Part shown: piece after piece, positions 30,209 through 45,200 of the stretch | Numbering within the stretch: the first letter of the stretch is position 1 | How the letters are laid out: every line of letters starts with the position of its first letter | Assembly (NCBI GenBank): GCA_944474755.1 | Contig: OX104120.1 | Span: 43,690,067-43,754,066, forward strand | Length of the DNA stretch: 64,000 bases | Source of the DNA: Limnoperna fortunei | Taxonomy: Eukaryota > Mollusca > Bivalvia > Mytilida > Modiolidae | Direction of reading: 5' to 3' | Made by a program: the position numbers and the translations under genes | The notes under the pieces: model-generated | The model's database searches: none | Told to the model about the DNA's origin: nothing | What the model saw: the letters and a program-made list of their open reading frames with translations, nothing else

Positions 30209-33200
30209 AAATCGTAGTTTGATAATATTACAAAATGTTTGGTTATGGATCAGTTTGATCTTGCTTTGTAGTTTTAGATGTACAATAGCAATTTGATAAC
30301 AATATACACAGTATACAAGGGGTAAGAATAATCACATTTCGGTAGTCTGATAAAAACTAGAACCTGTATTATTTCTATTTTATTTTTATGTCGATCTAAA
30401 AAAACCCAGAAAAACGTCATGTCAACACATTATTTACATTGTTCAACATTTTTATTTCGTAAAGCAAGCACACATGGACATTTGGATTAAGTAATTTATA
30501 TGTATTTATTGAGTCATAATTTTTTCTGCGTTAGGACAAGCCGTAATTTTTACAATTAAAAAATTTGATCTGGATGTTTGCAAAAAAAACTTAATTGTTA
30601 AAGGTCATCTGACTCTATAGCAGTTTTTCCACAGATCTTCGTGTGCGAGATCTCACTGCTAGTAGGGTGCACTCTACTCCAATCTTAATTGAAGTACGAA
30701 CTTCAAACTTCGTATTTTTTTTTAACGCATCCTAAATGCAATTACCAGTGCATGAAATACATTTAAGGAATAAAGTTTGTTTGAAACACACGCGTACTTA
30801 ATTCTGCCAAAAACCCAAAATAACTCAGTTATGTCCATTATACTAGAAACGGCAAAGAATGACATTTTTTAAATGTTACAACGATATCGAAAACGCATAA
30901 CAGTAATATAATTATTGCAATTATGTTGTACATGCGCCAACATGGAGTTATACTACATAGCGTCCATATAGAAATTGAATTAAAAAAATCTAAATATTTA
31001 ACCCACAAACGAGCTTCCGTATCTTGTAATGGTTTTTTTTCTGTTTTATATATTGTGATTACTTTTATATAACCGTATAACCCCGCCCCCAATTAGAGCG
31101 CTTTGGGTACAACATATGAAATTGTATATTTCAGTAATGGCTTTCAACATTTTCAAAAGTTTTAGTGTATTAATAAAATTGCATACAATCCCATAATCAT
31201 CAATCTCATTTAGGAATAAATTTCCACATTTGCAAACATTGCCGTTGATTTTTTGGCAAATTAATTATATAAGAAAAATACAGTTTCTGACAATCTAAAA
31301 AATGTTTAATATCCTTAATTAGTTCTTGCCGTGCTACAGAATTAGAACAATAATATGAACACTTCAATTTAACAACATTAATGATCGCATTTGAATATGA
31401 ATATAAGCATCATAGAAATGTCGTAAATGTAAACTGGAAAAGATTCAATAAATTGAATTAACAGAAAATACCTTAGTTAAATTGTGCAGCTTCTAAATGT
31501 AAACGTGTCTTCTACTTGAAAAAGGCGACCATATATATCAACAATGTCTGACCCCTCAAGGTCAAAAATTAAACGTTATCTTTGAAGTGCAATTCCTATC
31601 AGATAAGGGACATTCAAAATGTAAAAACTGATTTTACTAGCTTAGTTGTAATGGCAGAAATTACTGTCATCATTCAGTGATTCGTTCATATAAAACAAAC
31701 TTAAATGCACTCGTGCTAAAAAGTAAATGTTTGTCAATTCAGCGATTACTTGTACGACTGAAGAAAAAGATAAAGGTTATCTATCTAAAACGCATCAAAC
31801 ATGAAAAGAAATATAACTAAACTGCGCAAATCCTAAAGATAGAACAAAGTCTATATCTATGCTTTAAAGTTAACGTCAACAAGTTTAACTATATGATTTA
31901 ATGTTAGGTGATCAGTCGAAGTATGACTGTATACCTAGCCGCCTGTATTCCATAAACACAATTTATAAGATTTTCAGTCAGTTGATGTTCTTAAATGTTA
32001 TCATTTTAATTCTATTAGATCATGTAAATGCGACACTGATTTAACATTTACAATCATTTTCATATTTAATAATAAAATTGGAACAAACTTAATTAAAAAG
32101 AATTCCCAGTGCATAATATTTAAAGAGCTATTAATTATGACACTAAACCAGGGGTAAAAGGTTATACAACCTTGCGTTAAAATAGCGTAAAATATGTCAA
32201 AGGTTGAGCTGTATCAGGGTGACCAGAAAACCCGATATTATGTGTGTGAAAAAATGCAATCTGGCTTTTACTGTATATTTATTTAAATGAAATGACCGTA
32301 GATGTTAAACACTGACATATTATTTAACTAAACATCCCAGAAATCAAATAGGCCATCAACCATCCCAAACATCCTGTCAAAAGATGATTAATATTAAAAA
32401 AAGGTGGAGAGAGAAAAAAAAAATACAAAGTTCAAAATAGAAACTTTAGCAAATGTAAAGGGTTACAAATATAAAAGATTACTAACAGACAGTTTTGTAA
32501 AAACAACGTCCACGTAGTAAGATCAAGAGTTTGGGATGCTATTTATTGACTTTACACCGAGCAAAACAAAATTACTGTAGAGTTCTTAATTATAAAGAGA
32601 AGGATATAAATTATATGGAAACGTACAATGCCAAAGGATACTGGTTTTAAATATTTGCATGAGGATTTATGAATCAGAGTAAAGGACAATTAAAAAATAT
32701 ATATAAAAAACTATAAGATTACCTTAATGGAAAGGTGATATATCAACAAGATTTATCCTGCAATGTTCTTATTAAAGCCACTTAAATCTATTTACCATAT
32801 GTCTACTTAATATTGCCTAACGGTATTTTAATTATTACTGACACGGCCCAAGCATTTTAAACAGGATAACAGAGGTCATCAATTTGACGTCACAATTGAT
32901 TCCTAATGTTAAAATTATGAGTAATCAAAACGCCAGTTGTAGATCTACATGCACTGTAAGTAAAACATATTTTTCCTGTTACTGGTTAGGGTGAATTTAA
33001 AAATCTCACCTGCTACAAATAAAACAAGCATTTCTGTAATTTGTGCTGCTTCCATCAATCTTACACGTAAGTAATTTCTGAACCACGCTTAAGTAGAAAC
33101 TACGAATTTTGAATTGTAAACTTTGAATGCTGAACAAGTAACTGAAAAAAGCGATTATTGAACTAGGAAATGGGAATATTGAGCGTGAAAGCATATTTTG

Positions 33201-35556
33201 GAATTTTGAAACAGGAATTACGCATGTTGAAATAGGAACTGAATGACCATAATGTCTTTAATGCTTTTAATGTTGATTGTTATCAGTTTGACTAGTAACC
33301 AACTCGACCCTTGTACGACCTTTTAGGCATTAATCAAATAACAGTTGTCTATTGGTTGATACAAGTCTTAAATTAATCAAATACATATACATTCTCTTTG
33401 CATCGTTTTTTGCACGGAGAAATTATCTACTTGTTTAATAAATGTAACACTACTACTTCTTAACCTTGCGAATCTCTTACTGGCTTTAAATTTTCGTTCT
33501 ATTTATTGATTTCGTTGTGTATACATTTATGCTAAAATCCTTTCATTTGTGTTTAAATCAGCGATGACCATGCTGCAAGCAGGGTGTGCTTCGCTACAAT
33601 GTCAATTTGCAACAATTGCCAGTTTCCTAAAGGTTAAGGTTTTTACGACCAGGGTTCTAAGGATTCCATCCTCCTCTATAAAAAACTAGTCACCGTGACA
33701 CAGCTTAAAATGCTGAAAGTTGTATCGTTTAACTTTATTCAAACAAATAAATTGAACAAAATCTAACAAAATATTTCGAAATGTGTTTATGAAGCGAAAC
33801 CGAAGCACTGGTAATTTATCAAACAGAATATCCAGAAAAGATACTCTTGAACATCGTTTTAATTGAGATATAGAAAACTATGTATATAGTTGCTATTTTG
33901 CTTCAGATGAATGGGAAATTCACGATTGAAACAATGTGTATCTCTTTATCATTTACTTGTAAAGCTAAGGGTAGGTAGTGGTCTTTACTGACAAAGTGGG
34001 AAAAAGGGTTCTGATTGTTTGTCTGAATGGGAGTTATCGCCACTTTCAGAGCTGTTTTAGCTATGTCAATAAGTTTACAGTAATGGAAGAAGCCGGGTTA
34101 CTGTAAAAAAAACTCAATACGAGTCGGGAACCCTTTACCCACAGTTACTCTCGAAAATGCAACCACTAGGCTCAGAAGGCCCCTCAGAATCACGTGAATA
34201 CCACTAGTTAGTGAACTTATGAAGGAAGGTTGTATAGCTCTTTCTTGTTTGACAGCATGATTATTTTGACTGGTACAAAATAGTACGTAGTGGGCATCGT
34301 TTGTTTAATTTTTCTCTCACATATGACAATAATTGCGAGCTAAATAGCAACCTGTGCGTTGGGGTTTAAAGTATATTACGAGTAACAATAAATAAAAAAT
34401 ATTACTCTTTACCACTCTTAACTAATTATATTTAAATTAAATCTTTCACTAGCTCCTTATTTTACAAGCCTTTATTGTCCTCTGTTATTATTCGACATCT
34501 GTCTCGTATTGTTGTACCATTCTCATTAGTATCCCGAAGTTAAGATAAAAGTGTACGTTTGGTTGGTTAATGTTTTTGGGGATGTCAAAACATTACAATA
34601 TACGTGATTGGCAAACTGTTAATCAGTCTATAGACATCAGAAACACGTGTGAAAGTAAAAGTAACTGTAACAATATCACTTTTTTTTTTAGGTTTAAAAT
34701 ATACACCACTGCGACAATGGAATTATAACACATTTGGAACCAATCTTTGTTTCTAAAAACTTCATACTTTTCTTTATTGTAATTATTAATTTGAATGTTG
34801 TAATTGCAGTGTTGTAAGTTTAGGTGTAGTAGGACAAAAATCATTTTAAGGTAGAATAATGTATATTTGTACAGTTATTTGTTTTTGAAATGTTTAACAC
34901 AACGTGGATTATTAACTGTTCAAATAAAGGTACATCTATACGACACTCATTCATTCATACACTTATAAGCGGGAGTTGTTCTGATACAGCCTTGTGTGTA
35001 GTAACTATATGTACTTGCTGTTGTTTATGCTTTGCGTGAATAATACACTGCACGAAAGATACACCGGCAATTAGTACATAAATAAATACATAGTTAGAAA
35101 TGATGTTTAGGACATTTCTAGACTCTAGATCATTTGACAAAATATGCAGGCGTTAAAGTTGGGTTATATTGTATTGTTGATTAAGCAATAAGTCATTAAA
35201 TAAACACTATGATTTTTACACAACCTGACAACTACCAGCAAAGTGTATCCATGCGTAACTGTATTAAATAGCAATATTAATCAATTGGCCTGGGTACCAC
35301 AAGCGGCTTTTTAAATCGAAGCAAACTGTAAAGAAACAAAAATAAAACTTTTTTTTATAACAGATATAGATCTAGTATTTTCGTACCTGAAATTATCAAA
35401 ACAAACATAACAGAGACACGAAAATGATATTTATTCGAGAAATTAACATATTTCTTCCATTTGCTTCAACATGGGATTTGAAAACTTATTTTTAATTTTA
35501 ATTTAAATTGCTTTAGAGAAAAAAAGTTTAATTATTTTGTTTAAAAAAATACTTAC
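30209..35556. other. Intergenic or terminal-intron DNA between the B-box gene and DHRS7-like exon 7
   Basis: No supported gene. It holds scraps of SINE family 1 (30,645-30,720 and 34,010-34,175, with CGCCACTTTCAGAGCTG). A weak exon candidate lies at 33,010-33,077. An 84-residue frame at 30,838-31,092 and a hydrophobic 61-residue frame at 34,955-35,140 (minus) have no family likeness. The last exon of the DHRS7-like gene should be in or beyond this stretch. Confidence 0.4.
33010..33077 (-). other. Weak exon candidate
   Basis: GTGGTTCAG acceptor, 68 bp open in the phase that DHRS7-like exon 7 would need (N-Y-L-R-V-R-L-M-E-A-A...), then a GCAG/GTGAGA donor. Its residues do not clearly resemble the DHRS7 C-terminus. 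It could equally be a 5' UTR exon of the B-box gene, which lies downstream on the same strand, or chance. Confidence 0.2.
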
Positions 35557-38500
35557 GCATTACCGATAATTGGACAATACAATATCAGATACAATATAAA
35601 TAACAATGGATTCGGAGCAATCCAAACTTCTGTCATTTTATTTGCAATAGCTATTGCATAAAGTTCTGCACACCGCTGTGTTGACATTTGTTTTCCTGCA
35701 AACTTTATCAAGTTCGGTTCCTATAATAATAATAATTATAACAATAATAATAAATCGGGTAATTTTGGTAATATATTCAAGAGAATAACAAATTACCAAA
35801 TAATAAATTAGCTGGAACAACGTGCGACAGCTATCAACAAAATTTTGTTTGATTTCCACAGTTAACGTATGTATAGAGACGGAAAAGTCTTTTGTAGGAG
35901 CTGCAATGTACGTACTATATTTTAAATCTACAAAAAGCTTTTTTATTGAGCAAGAAGTGTGATACAATCTTAACACTTAACCGACAATGGACTAAGTCAG
36001 GCTTTAAGTATTTTAACCTGATAACTCCACCGAGAAAGGTTGCCAAACTGACACACCTGAGGACTCACAGACCAGCTCAGTTGTTCCACACCTAGTCCCT
36101 TTCCGTTAATCTGGAAAGGACAGGCAGGAACAACAGAAAGTTCTATATTGTTCACTAAATGAAACAAACCGAACAGTCGATTATAAGGAAATACTCATTT
36201 ACTCAAGGAAACCGATGACTATCATTGGAACAAAGATGGCGAAAAAATACAGAAACACAAGCAAGAAAGGGAACACGGACAAATATAAAAGGTTAAAAAA
36301 GGGGACATTAATAGTTCTTATGGTCAAATACAAACCAAGGTAGCTTTACAAAAATTTATATAAACTAAAATTAAGAGCTAAGAATGCGACAAAGGCATTA
36401 ACACTATTTCGACCCACTTTATGCGAAACACTAGAAATTTATATTATACTGTTCGATTTCCATGGAAAAAGATGACAGCTATTTATAAACAGACAATTTC
36501 AAGAGATGTAGCAGTCTAAATAATAATTGTAAAACAGACAGTTTAATATACATTGTAAAGAAAAATAAAATTAACCAATACACACAGAATTTAAAAAAAG
36601 TTTCCAGTAAAATAGGAAAGACAGCATAAACACTGATTATCCTGCTATCATCTTATTAAAGTAGGCTCTTTGACCGTATATTTTTGTCAGATACAATCAA
36701 TGCCATTATATGGTCTCTTGGTATCCTTATCCTTATTAGCATCGACAAAAGATGTGTAAGTTGAATCGCAGATATCATCATTTGATGTCACTATTAATTC
36801 CTAAAATTATACAAACGCTTCAAATCATTCGATTGTTTGTTATCGTTCTAGTTAAAGTCATGTGAGGTTTTCAATGAATACAGAAAGGCTTTTGTCGAAT
36901 AGATATAAACACACCTGAAGGTACTACATTAACAATTACAATGCGATACGGCAGTGACCCGATGAGGGTTCAAGATTTCTTGTCGTTTTTTTATTTTATA
37001 GACCATGCAAAAGTTTGTAGCATGATTGTAGGTAGAATTTGAACAATGTTTGTTTGTTGTTTGCTTGACTATTCAGCAATCCTTGTTTTTGAACAGATAC
37101 TTTGTAGAATAAACATAATATTATATTACTTGATATAACGTGACCCTAGCATTTTTCTCGTTTCTAAGTCTCACCCTAATGCTGTCCACAATTATTATCT
37201 ATGTATCCATACCCGAAATACCTAAATGTATAAGAACATAAACAGACCTTACAGCTTTTAATGTACATAAAATGGACATAAAAACATGTGCAATCTAATT
37301 CCCATTTTAGCTGACATTAAAAAAAATTAGCTACAAATTGCATTGTTTATTTTTAAGTAAAAACAGGGATCTTAGAGGGTGAGGACATTTTAATAGACTT
37401 TTGAAAAACCTATTTGTAAAGTGAAATAAGTGAAACAGACTTTTTTGGGTCTTACAATGGCATTATGGGCATTTGTGGATATTCAGAAAGATAAGCAAAA
37501 GTTTATTCTGTCTGAAAAACCTTCTTATTTTCAACAACTCTATATAGTAACATAGTAGATGGAAAGTAGTAAGTAAAAAGATCTTTACCTAAATAAAAAA
37601 ACATGACACAAAAGAAAAACCAAAAACAATAACAAAACCCATAGAGAGGTAACAAGAACTCAACAAATACATAATGCACTCAGTGCTTTGTCAGTGCAAG
37701 CAGAATTTGCTTCTAATTAGACACCTGCGTTGTTTCTCAACCTCATTTTAAAGTCATATTCAAAAAGTTGAAAACCTAGCCAAAACTCAGAAAAAATGAT
37801 TGCATTTGAGAGTTGGGTTTCGACAATTACGAGCTGAGGTGACGTCCATATAATGTCTGAAGGAAGACACCAACCTTGGTGCAACAAATAACTCCTCAAG
37901 AATCTTTTTGCATAGAAGCGTCTAGTCTAGAAAAATACAGCATAATGCATAATTTAGGAAGTGTACGATTGTCGTAGAATTAAGGAAGTGTATGTAAGAA
38001 TCTGACTTGAGTGTATCGACAGAATAGATTAAATTTAAATATTGACCGTATTAAGAAATGTTCTGCTAATTGACATAATATACACAGAGGACGGGAAAGT
38101 TCCGTGTCAACTTTTAAACCTTTTTCTTCATTAAACATTTAAGGAACTCTTTTTTAAATATAACACAAAAAGTTTATAAATGAGTGTATAGAAAAAAAAC
38201 AATTTTACCTACCTCACCTGGTCTTTCGCCAAAGGCACTATTAACAATATTTGAATACACAGGACCCGGACATACATTAGTCACCGAAATTTTAGTTCCT
38301 GTAAGTTCTAGTCTAAGGGAATCAAACAATCCCTAAAATAAAATTCAAATAACAATTTTCTTCATTATAAAGTTGCACAAGTGCTCGTTTATGTATTTAA
38401 AAAGATATTATATTCATCAACAGAAAAGTATAATCTACTTAAGGTATAGTTTTACTGTTTTAACGTATGATATGGATAGTACAAGAACAAACGCCATTAG

Positions 38501-39170
38501 ACGTTGGGTCAATACGCATTGTAATCTTTTTCCTTCTTAAACCATTTGAATTTCAACTTGATGTGTTATATTATGTTATACAAATAGAAGTAGCGTAAAA
38601 AATGTACTATACCTGCAGTGCATGCTTTGATCCTGCATAAGCCCCACTACAAAAATTACCTGAAAATAACATTCTAATATACACGGTATGGAGGGGTTTG
38701 AGAAATGCAAAGTTAATATGAAATATTCATATATACGTCTACAAATTGAACCCAACACTGTTAGAATTAGATTTTTACACTGTCAAATTTTTGCCTACCC
38801 TCAGCGGGATTCGAACTCACACCGTTGTGACACTGTGGCACGAAATCGCCTGCACTATGTCAAGCGGTCTAAACTCCTCGGCCAAATCCGCTATATAAAG
38901 GTATAGCTTTATTAACCGGTGTGAATACATATTAATCTGACACTAATCTAGTTCAGCAATTTTGTATATATTATATAAGATTTCAAAGTTACTTGTCATA
39001 CAGTCACAGTAAGTAAATTATATACAAACGTCTAAGTATTGTGACAACCATATAATAGCGTTTGACGATGGAATTTTCGTAACCAATACATATTAATCTG
39101 ACAGTAATCTAATTCAGCAATTAACTTTAGAAAAATCTAATTCTAACAGTGTTCGGTTTAATTTGTAGAC

Positions 39171-39206
<36 letters not shown>

Positions 39207-42200
39207 CAAACGTCTAAGTATTGTGACAACCATATAACATATCTATCCAGCGGATTTCCGAAACATCAGAAATACAGGGTTAATATCAAATATTTATATA
39301 TACGTCTACAAATTAAGCCCAACACTGTTTGAATTAGATTTTTAACACTGTCAAATTTTTGCTTTCCCTCAGCGGGATTCGAACTCACACCGTTGTGACA
39401 CTGTGGCACCAATTCGCCTGCACTATGTCCAGCGGTCTAGACCCCTCGGCCAAATCCGCTATATAAAAATATAGCTTCATTAACCGGGGTGAATCATAGA
39501 CATAGACATAGTACATGTGTACTAGCGTGTGACGATGGAATTTTCGTAACCAATACGTATTAATCTGACAGTAATCTAATTCAGCATTTTTGTATATATT
39601 ATATAGGATGACAAAGTTACTCGTCATACAGTCACAGTAAGTAAATTATATACAAACGTCTAAGTATTGTGACAACCATATAATATATCTATCCAGCGGA
39701 TTTCTGAAACATCAGAAATACAGGGTTAATATCAAATATTTATATATACGTCTACAAATTAAGCCCAACACTGTTTGAATTAGATTTTTAACACTGTCAA
39801 ATTTTTGCTTTCCCTCAGCGGGATTCGAACTCACACCGTTGTGACACTGTGGCACCAATTCGCCTGCACTATGTCCAGCGGTCTAGACCCCTCGGCCAAA
39901 TCCGCTATATAAAAATATATATAATTCATAATTTCCGATTTGAGAACTAAACGCAACAAATGAACAAGTGTTGTACCTAAAAAATCTAGCATAAACCCGA
40001 ATATAAATTTTAATATATATATAACATTAAAAAATTTAAAAAAACACTATAGTTTTTATGTGATCTAGAAAAGGCACATTCATCAATCCAACTGCTGCAA
40101 CTGATTTATGTATTACATTGTACCGAAGACATGTAGCTGTGAATTGAGATATGTACAAAAATAAGTTACATTTGTGTGAACTACTATAAAATAAAATTAA
40201 CAAAATTCTAGTTTTTATGACCGTTGTGACACTGTGGCACCAATTCGCCTGCACTATGTCCAGCGGTCTAGACCCCTCGGCCAAATCCGCTATATAAAAA
40301 TATAGCTTCATTAATTGGTGCCACAGTGTCACAACGGTGTGAGTTCGAATCCCGCTGAGGGTAAGCAAAAATTTGACAGTGTTAAAAATCTAATTCAAAC
40401 AGTGTTGGGCTTAATTTGTAGACGTATATATAAATATTTGATATTAACCCTGTATTTCGAATGTTTCAGAAATCCGCTGGATAGATATATTACATGGTTG
40501 TTACAATACTTAGACGTTTGTATATAAATTACTTACTGTGACTGTATGACAAGTAACTTTGTCATCCTATATAATATATACAAAAATGCTGAATTAGATT
40601 ACTGTCAAATTAATACGTATTGGTTACGAAAATTCCATCGTCACACGCTAGTACACATGTACTATGTCTATGTCTACGTTTCACCCCGGTTAATGAAGCT
40701 ATATTTTTATATAGCGGATTTGGCCGAGGGGTCTAGACCGCTGGACATAGTGCAGGCGAATTGGTGCCACAGTGTCACAACGGTGTGAGTTCGAATCCCA
40801 CTGAGGGTAAGCAAAAATTTGACAGTGTTAAAAATCTAATTCAAACAGTGTTGGGCTTAATTTGTAGACGTATATATATATATATATATTTGCATAATTA
40901 TAAACAGTATAAACATACATTATTAGTTCAGAGGTATGAACGATTATACATCTTTATTAATAATGTATGTTTATAATGTTTCTACGATTAATAATATCAT
41001 TTCTCCGCATTATAGCGCTAGATTAATACAATTAATTTTTCCAGCATAATGTTTATTTATGCGATTATATTATATATGGTTGTAAATGATGTAGTATTGA
41101 AATGATAAGACAAATGAAAAAAGTTATGAAAAAACACTACGCTACCTCTTTTTCCGGAGAAACTGCTTGTGTTAACAATATGGCCTTCGTTTCTCTGAAT
41201 CATATGTGGAAGAACACACTTGGTAAGGGAGAGTGCTCCAAGAACATTTACATTTAGTACCTGCTGATCCACGTCTATAGACGTTTTATACCAAACGCCT
41301 ATTTGTCCTCTGCCGGTATTGTTCACTAGAATGTCAATCTAGATACGAAATCATGAAAAACTATTTAGTAGTGCATACATACAGGTCTGAAATTCTTCCA
41401 AACGTGTTATAACTTATTACAGTCTAAATATTTAATCTGCAATATTTACTGTAACATGTATCATGGTCAAATAAAAGGCAACACAAGAAACAAAATAAAA
41501 TGCTCCTGTAAAAAAGAACATCGATAAACGCCATTCGTTACTGTTAAATTAATTCTATATATATATATATGGTATAGTTGCGGGTTCGAGTCTCAATGCG
41601 GGCAGAGTGCGCTCACTTCAAATCTTAATTGACAAGGATTGCCATTTTCATTTAGAAGGTTGAGGGTTTTCTCCGGGTACTCCGGGTACTCCGCGTCCTC
41701 CCCTAACAAAAAACTCGAAGACAATATACAGCTGAAAAATTGATGAAAGCGGCGTTAAGCCCCATTCAAACAAACAAACATAGTTGCATTATACTCCAAC
41801 TTTCACAAATAATGTTTTCAGACACCATCGTCATACATTGATTAGTGCATACCTTGCCAAATTTGCTTATGACGTCATCAACAGTCGGCTCATGAGTATT
41901 AAACTCTACCATATCTAAATGAATAGTCATTACATCTTCAGGATACAGGTTTCCCAGTTCTACAATACAAAGTAATTCCAGCAAATGTCATTGATGAAAG
42001 TTATATGCATTATTAATTAAATCAAAGAATTGCATACTAGTTTCCTGCAGGGTAATGTGTTCACTTGGAAAACGGTTGAAATATAATACTTAAAGTAGTC
42101 AACAGATTTAACCCACTGTTTCATATTTAAATATTTAGAATTTCTCATTAAATCTACAAATCAAAAGGCCAAACTGTATTAATATACATGAACGCTTACT

Positions 42201-45200
42201 TTACACAGCACGATGCTTGTAACTAAGTATTAGGCAATTTAAATCTTTACTATAAAGTATATAAGGGTTCCGCTTATTCAAGTTCATAAGAAATACTGTA
42301 TATACAGACTATACTATATTCAATTCCTAAATAACATCGAATGCTATTAAAGGTGTTTATTTTGGGGCAAACTACTGAACAAAGTGGGGTTTGGTATATT
42401 ATTTGAGGTATACTTAAAAGAATAGTGTATGATGTGATCTATAGCGTAACTGAGGGGACGCAAGCCATCCTATATATATTGTTTGTTTGTTTGATGGTGT
42501 TTAACGCCACTTTCAGCAATTTTTCAGCTATATCATGGCGTCCAGTTTTTATTGGGGGAGGAAGCCGGAGTACCCGGAGAAAACCCCCGACCTGCGGTAG
42601 GAAAACTGGCAATACTTGTCAATTAAGATTGAAGTCGATTACACCCTGCCTGCAGTGAGAATCGAACCCGCAATCTCAGTGTTGACAGACCACGAGATCA
42701 ATAGTAGACGAACTACCTTGACCACTCGGCCACCGAGGCCCCCATCCTATATATACAAACGTTCTGCTTTTTAATACACGTAATCTAGAATATGATTGGT
42801 TATTGTATTTTATGGGAGTAAAAATACATTGGATAAAAAGCTACAAGCTAAATGTATATATACGTGTTCTACTCGTATACATGTTTAAGACCGACTATAT
42901 TTACAAGGAATGGGAATTAAGCGTAGCTTTTTGTATGTCAGTATCCACGCGATAAAATCCAAGCTGTTCATAAGTTGTTTCTAATAAGTGTTTTGAAATA
43001 CTGTAACCTTGGTTTATAAGTTTATCCCGAAGAAATTGGTGGCGTTTGCAAAAATCAGTATACTTGCTGCAAGCTCGTTCATACCTGATCAATTGAGAAA
43101 GACAGACATCGTATGCTGGAGAAACTGGAATATTGCTGCATAAGTGAGGAAAAGTTACAATTCTGAAATTAAAATCGTCTTGTTTGTCCTAAATTCTTCT
43201 GCTAAGATGACTGTTGGTGTCATAGTCGAGATGTAAGACTAAACTATTATGTAGATGAAGCTGTTTCTGTTGTTTCTTAATTTATAGTGGATATACTATT
43301 GGAAGCCACTCAGCAATTTGAGGGTGTTTACTCGGAGAACATCTCATCAAAATCTCTGTATGTAAAATTAAAAGACCTCGCTTCTGCTATCTTCTTGTCT
43401 TTAATAAGACGTGGAAGAGATTCATAAGAATGCACGAACTTCATATTAATCCAGTTTCACTGTACAGCTTACTTTATATTGAGTTGACTTTTTATTCATT
43501 GCCATCATAATATGCATTTTCTTGTAATCAGTCTATGGTATGGATGTCTTAACGCATGTTAAAAACGAATAAATGCGTTCAACATTTTTGGCCTAAGGCT
43601 TTGCGCCCCATTGTATGTAATCCGAATTATATGGTGACCGGTTGCGTCAACGAGGACAAATGCGAAATGCGAAACCGCGAAAAAAAAAGAAAATGCAAAA
43701 GGACATCTTCGTTTATTCAAGCTTTTGTATTTTTGCATTCTTTTACGAAATATATAAGGCAAAAACGCGAAAAACACAAAATCATCGCATTCGGCCACCA
43801 TATTAAACAGCCAAAAATCGTAATAAGAAACAATACTTGAAATAATAGACACTACTTAGGTGACCTCTAATTGGACATACTTATACATTCTTGTTTAACT
43901 TTGTCTAATTCAGGCAAGCGTCTAGCTGATAATATAAGTCTACATCCTACTTTAGCAAGCTCATACGCTAGATACTCTCCAATACCACTTGACGCTCCTG
44001 TTATCAAGACCACTTTGTTCTTTAAGGATTCTAAAATGACAAGTATATGCATAAGACAACTAACCATCATTCAGAATTAAGGTTTGAATCGAGTTCACTT
44101 TGCCAGAATTAGGATTCCAGCTCACAACCATTAACCTAAAAACTGCATAGATTCGAAAACAAGACAACTGGTAGCGTTATACATATATTTGTTTCGAAAT
44201 ATGTACATGCTTTTTTTTTAAATAAGGTCATACTCCACCTGCAGTATGTTTTTGGATCGCGTCTTCATATTATAAGAATAATCCGGAGATGCAACACGAC
44301 CCCCTGACATTCGTCAGGATAATCTTTGTCGTGCAATTTTGGAGTAGAGCACAAATTGCCAGAAGTCTATGATCAAGTTTCTGCTGTTAACTAACCGTAT
44401 GAAAAGGCGATAGTAAAGATCCGCTATCTTATGATTATCTCGTCGCTTCGTTTTGTATTCCTAATCCAAGCAAGAAACCCGACTTGCTTAACAAGTGTCT
44501 CACCAGTTTTAAGATTTCTACTCAATGTTGTGTACATAACAGCAACAATGTTGATTTGAGGATAATTTAATGGTAACGTACTTTTTATTTACTAGATCGT
44601 AAGTTCGTCAGTTAGTTGATCTTATGTTCTAGTTTGTGTTTGAGTATTAGTTGGAATTTAATCAATAAATAGGAATATCATTACCATTTGCCATGTGTAT
44701 TGTGGCCATCTGATAATCCAAATTAAGGAAAGGAACTCTTAAAGAAAAATTTTTCGAAGCAAACTGTAATACGAAAAAAGCGGAGAAAATACAAATTAAA
44801 TGCAATATATTTAAATACTTTATTTTGGGGCTTAAAAATATTCCTTTCACTTCATGTCTAGAAACATATATTGTATTATTATTATTTCTAGTAAAAAGTA
44901 CTTGTGATCACTATAAGAAATATTACCCAGTTTTCAAAATTTAACGTGTGTATATTTGTGTCACCTTATTATGTTTATTTCCTGTGATTTAAAAGTATTC
45001 AAAATTTAATATGCATATTCAGTTCTTTAACACTTTAGTTTATTTAACATCGTACCTGTCTTTAGCCGGAGCAGGACGAGACGGAGACGATTATGTGATA
45101 GCAACATAATGCTTTAGAAACGTATAATTAAAAATTATGGTTAACAAGTATATTTTTGGTACACAACGAAAATTCTGGTAATAATAAAAAACCAGATACA

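Noticed and set aside
37717..37899. C-terminal exon of the DHRS7-like gene in a 60-codon minus frame
   Set aside because: The residues do not match the DHRS7 tail, and a convincing phase-matched exon 7 was found at 35,557-35,695 after exon 6.
39385..40788. Two nearly identical 80-residue frames on opposite strands
   Set aside because: They arise from SINE and linker sequence in the inverted arms. The encoded residues include translated tRNA-like promoter sequence.
43556..43852. Opposed frames of 94 and 97 codons
   Set aside because: Low-complexity basic sequence in a DHRS7-like intron. The same region has weak homology to the matching intron of the paralogue, which argues for non-coding DNA.
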